NCBI RefSeq assembly: GCF_038630985.1 | Contig: NZ_CP152049.1 | Location: 1,438,501-1,502,500, forward strand | DNA: 64,000 nucleotides | Reading direction: 5' to 3' | Source of the DNA: Paenibacillus sp. FSL H8-0548 | GTDB lineage: Bacteria; Bacillota; Bacilli; Paenibacillales; Paenibacillaceae | Shown: positions 19,049-27,280 of the stretch, in pieces | How the letters are laid out: every line of letters starts with the position of its first letter | How positions within the stretch are numbered: position 1 is the stretch's first letter | The notes under the pieces: generated by a model | Database searches by the model: none | The model's input: the letters and a program-made list of their open reading frames with translations, nothing else | Told to the model about the DNA's origin: nothing | Made by a program: the position numbers and the translations under genes

Positions 19049-19440
19049 CTCAAAAGCACCTATGTGTTCCTATTCGCACGAAATGACCGTCTCCTGCCAC
19101 AAATTAGAGCTCATAAGCACACATATGCGCTTATCGCCCAAGAAGTCCTACAGTTTCGCCGTGATAAGCACCTATGTGTTCCTATTCGCACGAAATGACC
19201 ATCTCCTGCCACAAATTAGACCTCATAAGCACACATATGCGCTTATCGCCCAAGAAATCTTGCTGTTTCGCCGCGATAAGAACCTATGTGTTCTTATCCG
19301 CACGAAATGACCGTCTCCTGCCACAAATTAGAGCTCATAAGCACACATATGCGCTTATCGTCCAAGAAGTCCTACAGTTTCGCCGTGATAAGCACCTATG
19401 TGTTCTTATCCGCACGAAATGACCGTCTCCTGCCACGATT
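19049..19440. repeat. 112-bp tandem repeat, 3 full and 1 partial copies
   Basis: The same landmark (ATGTGTTC) recurs at 19062, 19174, 19286 and 19398, exactly 112 bp apart, and the sequence between is nearly identical. Each unit has two dyads: one around CTATGTG (perfect in the third copy, GATAAGAAC at 19275-19283 and GTTCTTATC at 19290-19298), and one in ATAAGCACACATATGCGCTTAT. Frames open through it only because the unit carries no frequent stops. Since 112 is not a multiple of three, the frame rotates each unit, so it does not encode a repeat protein. Confidence 0.9.
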
Positions 19441-19562
19441 TTCCTCGCTCTATAGAGGCATCTCGCACATGCTGTTCGCAGTCTACCTCTGACCATGCTT
19501 CAAATCGATTCGTTTGGGGTAAAGTAATATATGGTTTGAATATGGAGAGGAGCGTGCAGCAT

Positions 19563-20093
19563 ATGACGAAAGCGAAAAAGGTTGCATTTTTACTAGCGAG
19601 TGACTTCGAAGATTCCGAGATGCAAAACCCATATGATGAAATGGTCAAAAACGGTCATGACGCTGTCATCATTAGCCTCAAGAGTAATGAAAAGCTAACC
19701 GGCAAGCAGGGGACGATTACTTATACTTCTCATTTGGGCATCGGTGAGGCGAACGCAGATGATTACTCGGCGATTATTATCCCAGGTGGAAAATCACCAT
19801 CTCACCTAATGAATAATGCTGAGGTAAAAGCTTTCGTGAAAGAGGCTGATGAAGCAGGTACAACGATCGCAGCGATTTGCCACGGTCCGCAAATATTGGA
19901 AGCAGCCGGTCTGCTCAAAGGACGTACGCTTACATCCTATCCTGGCATTTCGTCCGAAATAGAAGCCGCAGGCGGGAAATTCGTCGATAAAGAGGTTGTC
20001 GTTGATCGTAATCTAATTACATCTCGAACACCAGAGGATGAGCCTGCCTTTATCCATGAGATCATTGAGAAGCTGGGCGTAAATGCGTGGTAG
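19563..20093 (+). CDS. DJ-1/PfpI family protein
   Basis: 176 residues of the PfpI/YfkM-type class I glutamine amidotransferase-like fold, whose members act as glyoxalases, deglycases or stress proteases. Nucleophile elbow AICHGPQIL holds Cys106 with His107 beside it, and Glu16 (SDFEDSE) is the conserved acid. The frame is open back to 19398, but that part is tandem-repeat DNA. GGAGAGGAG a few nt before ATG 19563 fixes the start. It is monocistronic and ends before a strong terminator. Confidence 0.9.
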   Translation: MTKAKKVAFLLASDFEDSEMQNPYDEMVKNGHDAVIISLKSNEKLTGKQGTITYTSHLGIGEANADDYSAIIIPGGKSPSHLMNNAEVKAFVKEADEAGTTIAAICHGPQILEAAGLLKGRTLTSYPGISSEIEAAGGKFVDKEVVVDRNLITSRTPEDEPAFIHEIIEKLGVNAW

Positions 20094-20119
20094 CTTGAGC
20101 TGCGGCACATAGCCGATCT

Positions 20120-20160
20120 AGAGCTGCCGTCAGAATGATTCGTATTCTGACGGCAGCTCT
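20120..20160 (+). terminator. terminator after PfpI gene
   Basis: A perfect 17-bp stem (AGAGCTGCCGTCAGAAT and its complement) with a 7-nt loop, followed by ATTTATA. Confidence 0.75.
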
Positions 20161-20238
20161 ATTTATACTTTAATGGCATTGAACACTTAGTTGGGGTATA
20201 CTTTAAGCATATTTGAATATTAAGGGGGGCGTGCTTGA

Positions 20239-20880
20239 ATGCCCGATATTACACTTGATAAACGAGATGACAAGTCCCAGGGAGCCATCGCGCATACTTC
20301 TTCAACCGTAAGCAGGACAAATGTTATTGAGAGCGGTCTGCAAGTTTTAAATGAACTCGGAGCTAATCATATCTGCAAGGTTTGCATTGCCAACAGTGGC
20401 TCGTGCTGCAACGGTTGTCGGAATCTGCTCGATGGCGTAGGCTGTCAGCTGCGTAATACGAGCTGTACGGCATGGTTATGCGGCTTTCACAAATATTTAT
20501 TATATGAGGTTGAACAATTAGAGGGCTGGCATGCATTCTGGGATCAGGTGCCTGGGCAGGATTACCGTGAGGACTTTACACCGGAACAAATGACGCTGGA
20601 AAAAACACTCTATATGCAGCAGCAAACGATGGATCATTTGGGAGAAGCGCTCGCAGCGGATTTGCAGGAGATGGAGCGATCCCATATTGCGATTGGCATC
20701 ATCCTGACACTCCGTGAGAAGCTCGACAAAAACATCGATTTGTATATGGATGGCGGGCAGGACCATAAGAAGAGGCTTAGACTCAAAAGAAAAATAAAGG
20801 TGCTCTCGAGTGACTTTCAACGGTTTCATTTCTTATTAAATAAGTTTCATATGCAGCAAGCAGAGGATCAAACGACCTAA
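20239..20880 (+). CDS. cysteine-rich protein of unknown function
   Basis: 213 residues, not recognised. Residues 1-40 are polar. Residues 46-81 hold eight cysteines (46, 49, 56, 57, 60, 69, 76, 81) in the order CKVC, SCCNGC, GCQL, SCTAWLC, enough for two four-ligand zinc or iron-sulfur sites. The rest is helical and charged, with runs of Lys/Arg near 175-190 (KKRLRLKRKIK). There is no signal peptide. GGGGGG lies about 10 nt before the ATG. It stands alone between two terminators. A metal- or redox-sensing role is plausible but only inferred. Confidence 0.7.
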   Translation: MPDITLDKRDDKSQGAIAHTSSTVSRTNVIESGLQVLNELGANHICKVCIANSGSCCNGCRNLLDGVGCQLRNTSCTAWLCGFHKYLLYEVEQLEGWHAFWDQVPGQDYREDFTPEQMTLEKTLYMQQQTMDHLGEALAADLQEMERSHIAIGIILTLREKLDKNIDLYMDGGQDHKKRLRLKRKIKVLSSDFQRFHFLLNKFHMQQAEDQTT

Positions 20881-20942
20881 GCTTTCCCAGCATCCCCTAA
20901 ATGTCCCTAAGCACATACTGACTAAGGCTTATCATTTCAAGA

Positions 20943-20991
20943 GAAAGAGGTTGTTCTACAAGGCATATCGCATTGTAGAACAACCTCTTTC
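20943..20991. terminator. bidirectional terminator between convergent genes
   Basis: A perfect 19-bp stem (GAAAGAGGTTGTTCTACAA and its complement) with an 11-nt loop. It sits between the plus-strand cysteine-rich gene and the minus-strand hydrolase, so it may serve both. Confidence 0.7.
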
Positions 20992-21104
20992 CCAAAATAT
21001 AGGAAAGTATATCATTTCACCATACGATCTCTATATTTCTCCGGAATGAAACGCGCCACCGCCATAAGGGCGGCGACAGCCGTTTCACCTTGTAACGCCT
21101 TACT

Positions 21105-21920
21105 TTATTTCAGAAACTCCAGCAGCTCATGATTGAATTTATCCGGCTCGTCGAATAGCATGCCATGCCCGCTATTTTCGAATGACACGAGCGTGGAACC
21201 ATCGATGCCATTAAGCAGCTGCTTGGCGAACTCTGGCGGACATATCGTGTCCAGCTCACCTTGAAAGATCGTTGTAGCCGTTTTGATTTGCAGCACGTCA
21301 GCTCGCAAATCCTCATCACGAAGCGATTCGAATGTACGAACCGTCCCCCAAGCGGAGGCCTCGAGGCCAAGCGCCTGCAACCAATCTTTAAAGGGCTGGC
21401 TTATCCTGTTTTCTGCATGATCAGCCAGAAATATTTCGCCGAAATCGCGAAGCATCTGCGGGCGGTCTTTTTTGACGGCAGCGATTTGTTCATTGGCCTG
21501 CTCTTGCGTCATGCCGTAAGGGTAATCCTCGCGTTGTGTGAAGGAAGGAGCAGCTGCTCCAAGCAAGGCAAGCTTCCGAATAGCGTAGCCTCCATGACGG
21601 GCCATATAACGGACAGCGATTGCGCCGCCTACGGAGAAGCCGATCAGATAAGCTTGGTCCAGCTTCAAATAATCAATAACTGCCTTTATATCATCTGCAA
21701 GCCTGTCATAGTTGTATCCATCAGCCGGGGCGTAGGATTTGCCGAAGCCGCGCTGGTCGATTCCAATGCAGCGATAGCCCTGCTCAGTAAGCAGTGTGAA
21801 TTGCGATTCGAACATCCGGCTGTTGAGCGGCCACCCATGAAGGAAAATGACAGCGGGCCCAGAGCCGACATCCGTTACGTGTAGTCTTACGTTTGTTTCA
21901 ACCTCAATGTAATGTCCCAT
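21105..21920 (-). CDS. alpha/beta hydrolase (haloperoxidase-like)
   Basis: 271 residues with the alpha/beta-hydrolase fold. FLHGWPLNSR (about 26-35) forms the oxyanion hole and GFSVGG contains nucleophile Ser96. The Asp is probably in GELDTICPP, and His is in SGHGM near 250-254. DQRGFGKS is typical of the non-haem chloroperoxidase/esterase branch. The frame opens at 21959, but GAGGAGAG precedes the ATG at 21920, the preferred start. It is divergent from the M50 protease gene. The likely activity is hydrolysis of an ester or similar bond; substrate unknown. Confidence 0.9.
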   Translation of the reverse strand: MGHYIEVETNVRLHVTDVGSGPAVIFLHGWPLNSRMFESQFTLLTEQGYRCIGIDQRGFGKSYAPADGYNYDRLADDIKAVIDYLKLDQAYLIGFSVGGAIAVRYMARHGGYAIRKLALLGAAAPSFTQREDYPYGMTQEQANEQIAAVKKDRPQMLRDFGEIFLADHAENRISQPFKDWLQALGLEASAWGTVRTFESLRDEDLRADVLQIKTATTIFQGELDTICPPEFAKQLLNGIDGSTLVSFENSGHGMLFDEPDKFNHELLEFLK

Positions 21921-22035
21921 TGTATCTCTCCTCTCGCGTCTATATATTTCTATACCCAATTAAGAAGTATTTGAAAAATAAATCTTTTTTATCCGTATGT
22001 ACAGTTAGAATAAAGGGAGAGGTTGGAGGCGATCT

Positions 22036-22722
22036 ATGTATTCTTGGCTAAGGATGGCAGCTATTTTTATCGTCACTGCTTTTTTGACGCGTTTTATTCC
22101 GTTTTCGACCTTTTTTCAAAATGTAAATACATTGGTCCATGAACTGGCCCATGCGCTGGCAACACTGCTGCTTAAGGGCAGCGTTATGCATATTTACTTA
22201 AACGCGGATCAGAGTGGAGTCACTTATACCTCCTATACGAGCAGCTGGATGCTGATTCCGATTGCGCTTGCTGGCTATATGGGCTCGGCGTTGTTCTCGC
22301 TGCTGCTCTTCTTTCTTTACGGGAGAGGGAAGGAGCGCTTTGGCTTAGCCATAATTACTTTAGCAGCAGGAGTGGCGTTAGCGCTATTCGTTCGAAATGA
22401 GTATGGGATGGTATGGAGTGCAGGATTTACGTTATTATCCGTGTTTATTTACTTTGGTGCGCCGAACTGGCTGAGAAGCGGCTATTATTTGCTGATTGCT
22501 TTCATTTGTTTGGTGGAGTCGATTATTAGTCCGTTTGTGCTGCTTTTTCTTTCGGTTACGGAGCCAGACTCCGCCGGTGATGCAACCAGCTTAAGCGGGG
22601 CAACGTCCATTCCGGCATTTGTATGGTCAGCTTTATTTTGCTTCTTTGCACTTTGGTGTGCCAAAATCGCAATCGGTTATTTGTTTAAGAGTAAGCGCGG
22701 CAGGATACAATTTAGTAAATAG
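22036..22722 (+). CDS. M50-family membrane metallopeptidase
   Basis: 228 residues, mostly hydrophobic, with about six membrane spans. The zinc motif HELAH (His35, Glu36, His39) sits inside the first hydrophobic region, as in M50B intramembrane proteases of the SpoIVFB/YugP-adjacent group. A clear second motif (NxxPxxxLDG) is not visible, so the third ligand is unclear. GGAGGCGAT precedes the ATG. It is 15 nt upstream of the PPK2 gene and probably co-transcribed. Its substrate is unknown. Confidence 0.8.
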   Translation: MYSWLRMAAIFIVTAFLTRFIPFSTFFQNVNTLVHELAHALATLLLKGSVMHIYLNADQSGVTYTSYTSSWMLIPIALAGYMGSALFSLLLFFLYGRGKERFGLAIITLAAGVALALFVRNEYGMVWSAGFTLLSVFIYFGAPNWLRSGYYLLIAFICLVESIISPFVLLFLSVTEPDSAGDATSLSGATSIPAFVWSALFCFFALWCAKIAIGYLFKSKRGRIQFSK

Positions 22723-22737
22723 TAGGAGGCGAAAGCG

Positions 22738-23565
22738 ATGAATAAATTGTCCAAAGGCTTTAGAGTGAACGAGAAAAACAAGGTGGATTTAACTAACTAT
22801 GATCCGAGGGATACGGGACGATTCAAGAACAAAGAAGAGGCAGCCGAGGAGACAAAGGAGCTGGAGCAGGAGCTGCAGCAGCTGCAGGAGAAGCTTATCG
22901 CTGGCAAAGAGCAGGCGGTGCTGTTTATATTTCAAGGGATGGATTGCAGCGGTAAGGATGGGGTCATAAAAAATGTGTTTGCCGGACTTAATCCACAGGG
23001 GATTTCAGCTCATAGCTTCAAGGAGCCGACGGAGGCTGAGGCGCTCCATGACTTTTTATGGAGAGCGCATCATGAAGTTCCTGCTCTTGGCAAAATAGCC
23101 GTATTTAATCGCTCTTACTATGAGGACGTACTCATTACGAGAATTCACGGGCAGGTGAGCGATAAGGAAGCTAAGCGGCGGTTTAAGCATATTAATCATT
23201 TTGAGACACTATTGGAAGACAGCAGAGTGAAGGTAGTCAAAATATTTTTGCATATCTCGAAGGAATTCCAGCTGGAGAAGCTGATTAGCCGTATCGAGGA
23301 CCCAACTAAAAACTGGAAGTTTGACCCATCGGATCTACAGGAGCGCAAGTCTTGGGAGCGATATGGCAAGTACTATGAGGAGCTGTTTGAAAAATGCAGC
23401 AAAGCTTCGCCGTGGCATGTCGTTCCCTCTGATAATCGGTGGTATCGCAATTATGCGGTGCTCAACATTGCAGTGGACGCCTTGCGCAGCCTTGAGCTAA
23501 CGGACCCGCCTGCGAATCCAGAGCTTCAGCGCCTGCTTGAGGAGATCCAGAAGGAAGAAGGCTAG
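22738..23565 (+). CDS. polyphosphate kinase 2 family protein
   Basis: 275 residues of the PPK2 type, which transfers phosphate between polyphosphate and nucleotides. Walker A is GMDCSGKDG (67-75). The lid and Walker B region read VFNRSYYEDVL, followed by R-I-H, a pattern of single-domain PPK2 proteins. The N-terminal 50 residues are charged and helical (ELEQELQQLQEKL). AGGAGGCGAAAG precedes the ATG. Nucleotide preference (AMP, ADP or both) cannot be told from sequence alone. Confidence 0.92.
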   Translation: MNKLSKGFRVNEKNKVDLTNYDPRDTGRFKNKEEAAEETKELEQELQQLQEKLIAGKEQAVLFIFQGMDCSGKDGVIKNVFAGLNPQGISAHSFKEPTEAEALHDFLWRAHHEVPALGKIAVFNRSYYEDVLITRIHGQVSDKEAKRRFKHINHFETLLEDSRVKVVKIFLHISKEFQLEKLISRIEDPTKNWKFDPSDLQERKSWERYGKYYEELFEKCSKASPWHVVPSDNRWYRNYAVLNIAVDALRSLELTDPPANPELQRLLEEIQKEEG

Positions 23566-23633
23566 CATTTGAAATTTATCCAATGATAAGAAATATAGCT
23601 GGACTTATATTGTAGGTTTGGTAAGCTAGTTAC

Positions 23634-23665
23634 AAGGCCTCTGCTTCAGAGGTCTTATATTTTTT
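23634..23665 (+). promoter_or_regulatory. leader hairpin before GreA-like gene
   Basis: AAGGCCTCTG pairs with CAGAGGTCTT over a 3-nt loop, followed by ATATTTTTTT. It looks like an intrinsic terminator, but it lies just ahead of AGGAGGAG and a short ORF. The same arrangement recurs at 37604-37630, which points to a conserved leader or attenuator. Confidence 0.6.
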
Positions 23666-23680
23666 TAGGAGGAGAAGAGT

Positions 23681-23755
23681 ATGGAAAAAGCAGTTGGATG
23701 TTTGTGTAGAATTAGCATCGTGCGCATAGGAGGCGAGGTCTACTATGAACCATAG
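23681..23755 (+). CDS. 24-residue leader peptide overlapping the GreA-like gene
   Basis: A short ORF begins at ATG 23681 with an excellent site (AGGAGGAGAAGAGT) and ends at TAG 23753-23755, overlapping the next gene's ATG (23745) by 11 nt. It starts MEKAVGCLCRISIV. The degenerate second locus at 37653 starts MSKATDCGSRISNV, so the frame and several residues are conserved. It probably mediates translational coupling or leader control. Expression is not proven. Confidence 0.5.
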   Translation: MEKAVGCLCRISIVRIGGEVYYEP

Positions 23756-24194
23756 TATCGATTTTTCCAGTGTAAGAGAACAATTGGTCGTGCAGCTAGT
23801 ATTATTGAGTGATGAGAAGAATCGCTTTCTCGACAGCTATTTTGTTATGCAAGGAAAAGAGCGTACAGAGATTAGCCAATTCCTTTCTATATACACACAA
23901 ACTGTGCAAAAGCTGCTTAAAGCTTCAGATGAAGAGCTGCAGTCTAAGGTGCTGATAGGCAGTCAAGTTACGATCGAATATCCAGATTTTGATACGAAGG
24001 ACTCTTTTACGATTGTTATGCCTGACGCGGCTGATCCGGATGAGAACCTAATTTCTTTTCTATCTCCGGTAGGGAAGCAATTGCTTCTAGCTGGCATAGA
24101 TGAGGTGATCTCTGTTGCTGCGCCGTCCGGCGCGATTCGGACTCGTATTGCGGCTATTGCGTATGCAGGAGACAAGTCTTCTACAGTAGCGTAA
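23745..24194 (+). CDS. GreA/GreB C-terminal-domain protein
   Basis: 149 residues. The N-terminal 75 residues are helical but lack the acidic coiled-coil tip motif of true GreA. The C-terminal half (VLIGSQVTIEYPDFDTKDSF, then ISFLSPVGKQLLLAGIDEVI and AAPSGAIRTRIAAI) is a GreA/Rnk-type FKBP-like domain that binds RNA polymerase. It may modulate transcription by docking in the secondary channel region. ATG 23745 has AGGAGGCGAGG 9 nt upstream. A terminator follows. A decayed paralogue lies at 37653. Confidence 0.8.
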   Translation: MNHSIDFSSVREQLVVQLVLLSDEKNRFLDSYFVMQGKERTEISQFLSIYTQTVQKLLKASDEELQSKVLIGSQVTIEYPDFDTKDSFTIVMPDAADPDENLISFLSPVGKQLLLAGIDEVISVAAPSGAIRTRIAAIAYAGDKSSTVA

Positions 24195-24241
24195 GCTCAT
24201 CACAGATCGATGAGAGCTTTGTATAGATAATCTTTACAGCT

Positions 24242-24275
24242 GCCCTTGGAGATCATTCTTCAAGGGCTTTTTTTT
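24242..24275 (+). terminator. terminator of GreA-like gene
   Basis: GCCCTTG at 24242-24248 pairs with CAAGGGC at 24261-24267 and is followed by eight T. Confidence 0.85.
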
Positions 24276-24318
24276 GCTGCCTGCTCAGGAGGATGAACCA
24301 CTCACATATGATGACATA

Positions 24319-24348
24319 ACAAAAAGACCGCCTTCATTGAAGGCGGTC
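24319..24348 (-). terminator. terminator of the pspC-pspA unit
   Basis: GACCGCCTTC-ATT-GAAGGCGGTC (24326-24348) is a perfect 10-bp stem. On the minus strand it is followed by a T-run. Confidence 0.85.
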
Positions 24349-24369
24349 AATCTTGATGTAAATGTTGGG

Positions 24370-25029
24370 CTAGCTGACGGATTTTTTTTGCAGGAGCTGC
24401 TTCAGCTCTTCCTCTACACTCGCATGATGCAGCTCGTTCAACTGAGCGGATTCCAGATGGCTGCTTCCATGAATGCCTTTGTTTAGCTCAAGCTCCGCTT
24501 CCTTCTCCATGATCTTCTGTTCGATCCGATCAAAGCCTCTGGAGGCTGTACTTCCTTGCCAAGCAGAAGATGAATTGCCAGATGCTGCGGATGTCTGCTG
24601 GACGCGTGCGACCAGTTCATTACGTTTTCCTTGAAGTTTCGTTTTCTCTTCCTTTAATGTTTCAATTGTGGCCCCTAGGTCAACTGAGGCTTGCTCCGAA
24701 AGACGAAGCAGCTTAAGCGTGTCCTCTGTTTGGTCCATATAAAGAAGCTTCGCTTCAAGCGCTATACGGGCATCTGATTCTCGTCCCTCGCTCGCAGCTT
24801 GCACTGCATTTCTTTCGTAGTAGTCCGAATGATCCTTCAACTCGGCAAGCTTTGCTTGCAAAATACGCTGCTGCGTTAGCTGCTGCACGCTTTCGCGCTC
24901 GGTGCTCGCAATTTCCTCATCCAACTCCTTCAAATAATGCTTGAGCATAGTAACTGGATTTTCAATCTTATCGAGCATCTCATTTGCTGCTGCCTTCGTC
25001 ATGCTAACTACGCGTTGTAAAATTCCCAT
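24370..25029 (-). CDS. pspA: PspA/IM30-family membrane-protection protein
   Basis: 219 residues, nearly all helical coiled coil, typical of phage-shock protein A/LiaH, which forms oligomers on stressed membranes. The N-terminus MGILQRVVSMTKAAANEML is the amphipathic membrane-binding helix. NPVTMLKHYLKELDEEI and the long heptad region (50-140) follow. A Ser/Ala-rich break lies near 145-165. GGAGAG precedes the ATG. It is 27 nt after the pspC-type gene on the same strand, so they form one envelope-stress unit. The symbol is by family. Confidence 0.9.
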   Translation of the reverse strand: MGILQRVVSMTKAAANEMLDKIENPVTMLKHYLKELDEEIASTERESVQQLTQQRILQAKLAELKDHSDYYERNAVQAASEGRESDARIALEAKLLYMDQTEDTLKLLRLSEQASVDLGATIETLKEEKTKLQGKRNELVARVQQTSAASGNSSSAWQGSTASRGFDRIEQKIMEKEAELELNKGIHGSSHLESAQLNELHHASVEEELKQLLQKKSVS

Positions 25030-25056
25030 TTTATAATCTCTCCTTTAATAGTTAAA

Positions 25057-25272
25057 TTAGTGGTGGTCAACAAATCTGAAATCATGGTTTGGCGCTTTTG
25101 GGACAAACAGTGTGGCAATGAAGTAGGCGAGTATTACTGCTCCGAAACTGAAGAACGACGCAATAACGACAATCAGCCTTATGATCGTGGGATCTACGCC
25201 GAGCCATTGTCCAATACCTCCGCAGAGACCAGTTAGTTTACTGTCCGTTGTTGATCGAAATAATTTTTTCAT
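25057..25272 (-). CDS. PspC-domain membrane protein
   Basis: About 71 residues. The segment KLFRSTTDSKLTGLCGGIGQ and WLGVDPTIIRLIVVI is the PspC signature, followed by a membrane span and a short polar tail. The frame is open to 25434, but no start in that stretch has a ribosome binding site. AGGATGAAAG lies upstream of ATG 25272 (a second ATG at 25281 is possible). It precedes pspA and probably helps sense membrane stress. Confidence 0.85.
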   Translation of the reverse strand: MKKLFRSTTDSKLTGLCGGIGQWLGVDPTIIRLIVVIASFFSFGAVILAYFIATLFVPKAPNHDFRFVDHH

Positions 25273-25444
25273 AACTTTCATCCTTTCGTTCAGTTCTTCT
25301 ATGTCCTTATTGTAGTATGCTGAGCATCTTCTCGTAACGGTCGGCAGTCTGTTCTGGGTACTGGTCTTTAGGCGGGGCTCATTGCGACAAACGGCGGGGA
25401 ACGAGGGGCAGTAGGTGGACGGGAAGGAACACAAGAGAAGAAAA

Positions 25445-25475
25445 GCCCTGACGCAGCGTCAGGGCCTTTTACTTA
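25445..25475 (-). terminator. terminator of metallophosphoesterase gene
   Basis: GCCCTGACGCAGCGTCAGGGC (25445-25465) is flanked by AAAA and TTTT, so it can work in both directions. On the minus strand it directly follows the phosphoesterase stop. Confidence 0.8.
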
Positions 25476-26572
25476 TCGAAAGAAACTCGAATTTGGACAA
25501 TTTCGGAGCGGGACCCCGTTCGAATTGGTGGGCCCCAGAAGCCGTAGCCAGAGGATACGATCGAGTGGAACTGCTCCTTCTGCAAATGTCCCCAGTCGTT
25601 CTCAAATAGCAGCTGGGTGATGAGGTGTGCGGGGGCAATTTGTCCACGATGTGTATGCCCTGAGAGCATAAGATCGATGCCTTGCTCCTTCGCCGTATCA
25701 AGCCCGTAAGGCTGATGCTCCAACAAAATAATAGCTTTGGATTGGTCGATGTCCGTTGTGAAGTGGGAAAGCTCTGCTCTTTCCTTATCACTATGATCTT
25801 TGCGTCCGATCAAGGTGAGCCAGCCGTCAACGGTAACGACCTCATCATACAATACTTTCATATTGCTCTCTTCAAGAAGAGCGATGAGCTCTCCGATCTC
25901 TCCTTTAAAGCGATCATGATTGCCGAGAGAGGCATATACGCCATAGGGAGCTTTAATTTGCGCCAATACACTGCCGAGATTCTTCTGCTTGTACGGTTCA
26001 ATATCATCATCAATTAGGTCGCCTGGAATAAGGACGATATCAGGCTTTAAGGCGTTGATCTCCTCAACCATGCGGATGGCGTGCTTCTTGCCGGATAGGT
26101 AACCAAAGTGCATATCGGAGACCATCACAATGTTGAGAGCTCCACTCGCAGGACCTTGCTTAGGCAGTGCAATGTCGTAGCTCCGTACAATTGGGCTGTA
26201 TGCGTTAAAGGTGCCGTAGCCGATAAGTAAAATAAGCGCAGCCAGCGTGATGGAGCCAGCCCATTTCTGTACGCGATGGCGGGGAAGCGATGTAAGCCTC
26301 GTTAGCCATACTAGGAGATGGATGATCGGCAGCACCAGCAGGAGCAGACTGAACAAGGCGAGCCAATAGGAGCCTACAATATTTAGCAGCACAGAGCCTT
26401 CAACTACTCTAGCTAATATAAAGGAGGTTGCGAGAAAGATTAGCGTAATGATGTACAGTAAGCGAAAGCGGCGGGATAGGACAGGCTTCATCCATGACCA
26501 GCCGCTCCACCCAATATAAAATACGAGAGATGCATAAATAGCGATGGATACTAGTCCGATTAAAATAAACAT
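25469..26572 (-). CDS. membrane-anchored metallophosphoesterase
   Basis: 367 residues. The first 125 residues contain four hydrophobic segments. The rest is a calcineurin-like phosphoesterase: VSDMHFG (D-x-H), DIVLIPGDLIDD (G-D), YASLGNHDRF (G-N-H-D), LLEHQP, and LMLSGHTHRGQ (G-H-T-H), which supply all metal ligands. The layout matches the YkuE/YpbG group of Bacilli. GGGGGAG precedes the ATG. It probably acts at the cytoplasmic membrane on a lipid-linked or nucleotide phosphate. Confidence 0.9.
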   Translation of the reverse strand: MFILIGLVSIAIYASLVFYIGWSGWSWMKPVLSRRFRLLYIITLIFLATSFILARVVEGSVLLNIVGSYWLALFSLLLLVLPIIHLLVWLTRLTSLPRHRVQKWAGSITLAALILLIGYGTFNAYSPIVRSYDIALPKQGPASGALNIVMVSDMHFGYLSGKKHAIRMVEEINALKPDIVLIPGDLIDDDIEPYKQKNLGSVLAQIKAPYGVYASLGNHDRFKGEIGELIALLEESNMKVLYDEVVTVDGWLTLIGRKDHSDKERAELSHFTTDIDQSKAIILLEHQPYGLDTAKEQGIDLMLSGHTHRGQIAPAHLITQLLFENDWGHLQKEQFHSIVSSGYGFWGPPIRTGSRSEIVQIRVSFDK

Positions 26573-26701
26573 GGGCTCCCCCTTAATGATGTTGTTGCTA
26601 TTGTACCATTTATACTCGCCTATCGAAATGTTGCTGTCCTATTCAGGCGTACTACAACTGGAGCAAGGATTGGCTTATACTATTGAAGTGAGGTGAACGC
26701 T

Positions 26702-27280
26702 ATGGATCAGACGTTATTTGACCTTGTATACAAAGCTGTTGTGAATCGGGAATTAACCTATGAAGGTATATATTATACAGGTGTAAGGACGACGAAGATC
26801 GTATGTCGGCCCAGCTGCCGCGCCAAAACACCGCTTGCCCGCAATGTGACTTTTTACTCTTCATTGGAGGATGCGCTGCATGCGGGCTTTCGTCCTTGCA
26901 AGCGATGCAAGCCCGAGGAGAATGGGACGCTTCGACCGGATGCGGACCTGGCCGCTAAGGCGGATGCGATTATTGAGGCACACTACAAAGAGAAGCTGAC
27001 TTTATCTATGCTGGCTGCTTCACTTGCTATTAGCCCTTACCATCTGCAGCGGGTATATAAGCAAGTGACCGGATATTCTCCTGCGGAAAAAACGGAGCGT
27101 GTTCGATTAGCACACGCGCAGAGATTGTTGTTAGAAGATGGAGCTGTCATCGCAGAGGTTGGAGCAGCAGTAGGCTACCGCAATCCATCTCATATGGCTT
27201 CTTGGTTTTTTCGGAGAACGGGCATCACGCCTACGGCGTATCAGAACGGACAAAGAGGAGGGGATTTATTTGACAGCTAA
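26702..27280 (+). CDS. adaA: AdaA: methylphosphotriester-DNA methyltransferase and activator
   Basis: 192 residues. The N-terminal zinc domain has Cys35, Cys39, Cys66 and Cys69 (VCRPSCRAKTP and PCKRCKP). By family knowledge, Cys35 accepts the methyl group from DNA phosphotriesters and thereby activates transcription. The C-terminal AraC-type helix-turn-helix region is at about 95-185 (LSMLAASLAISPYHLQRVYK; then VGAAVGYRNPSHMASWFF). The frame opens at GTG 26693; ATG 26702 with GAGGTGA at normal spacing is preferred. It overlaps adaB by 11 nt and is the sensor of an adaptive-response operon. Confidence 0.93.
   Translation: MDQTLFDLVYKAVVNRELTYEGIYYTGVRTTKIVCRPSCRAKTPLARNVTFYSSLEDALHAGFRPCKRCKPEENGTLRPDADLAAKADAIIEAHYKEKLTLSMLAASLAISPYHLQRVYKQVTGYSPAEKTERVRLAHAQRLLLEDGAVIAEVGAAVGYRNPSHMASWFFRRTGITPTAYQNGQRGGDLFDS

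Noticed and set aside
19049..19440. Possible CRISPR array
   Set aside because: The whole 112-bp unit repeats, with no unique spacers; it is a simple tandem repeat.
19062..19492. Overlapping short ORFs starting MCSY at 19062, 19174, 19286 and 19398
   Set aside because: They are products of the 112-bp repeat read in rotating frames. None has a ribosome binding site, and the last one runs artificially into the PfpI gene.
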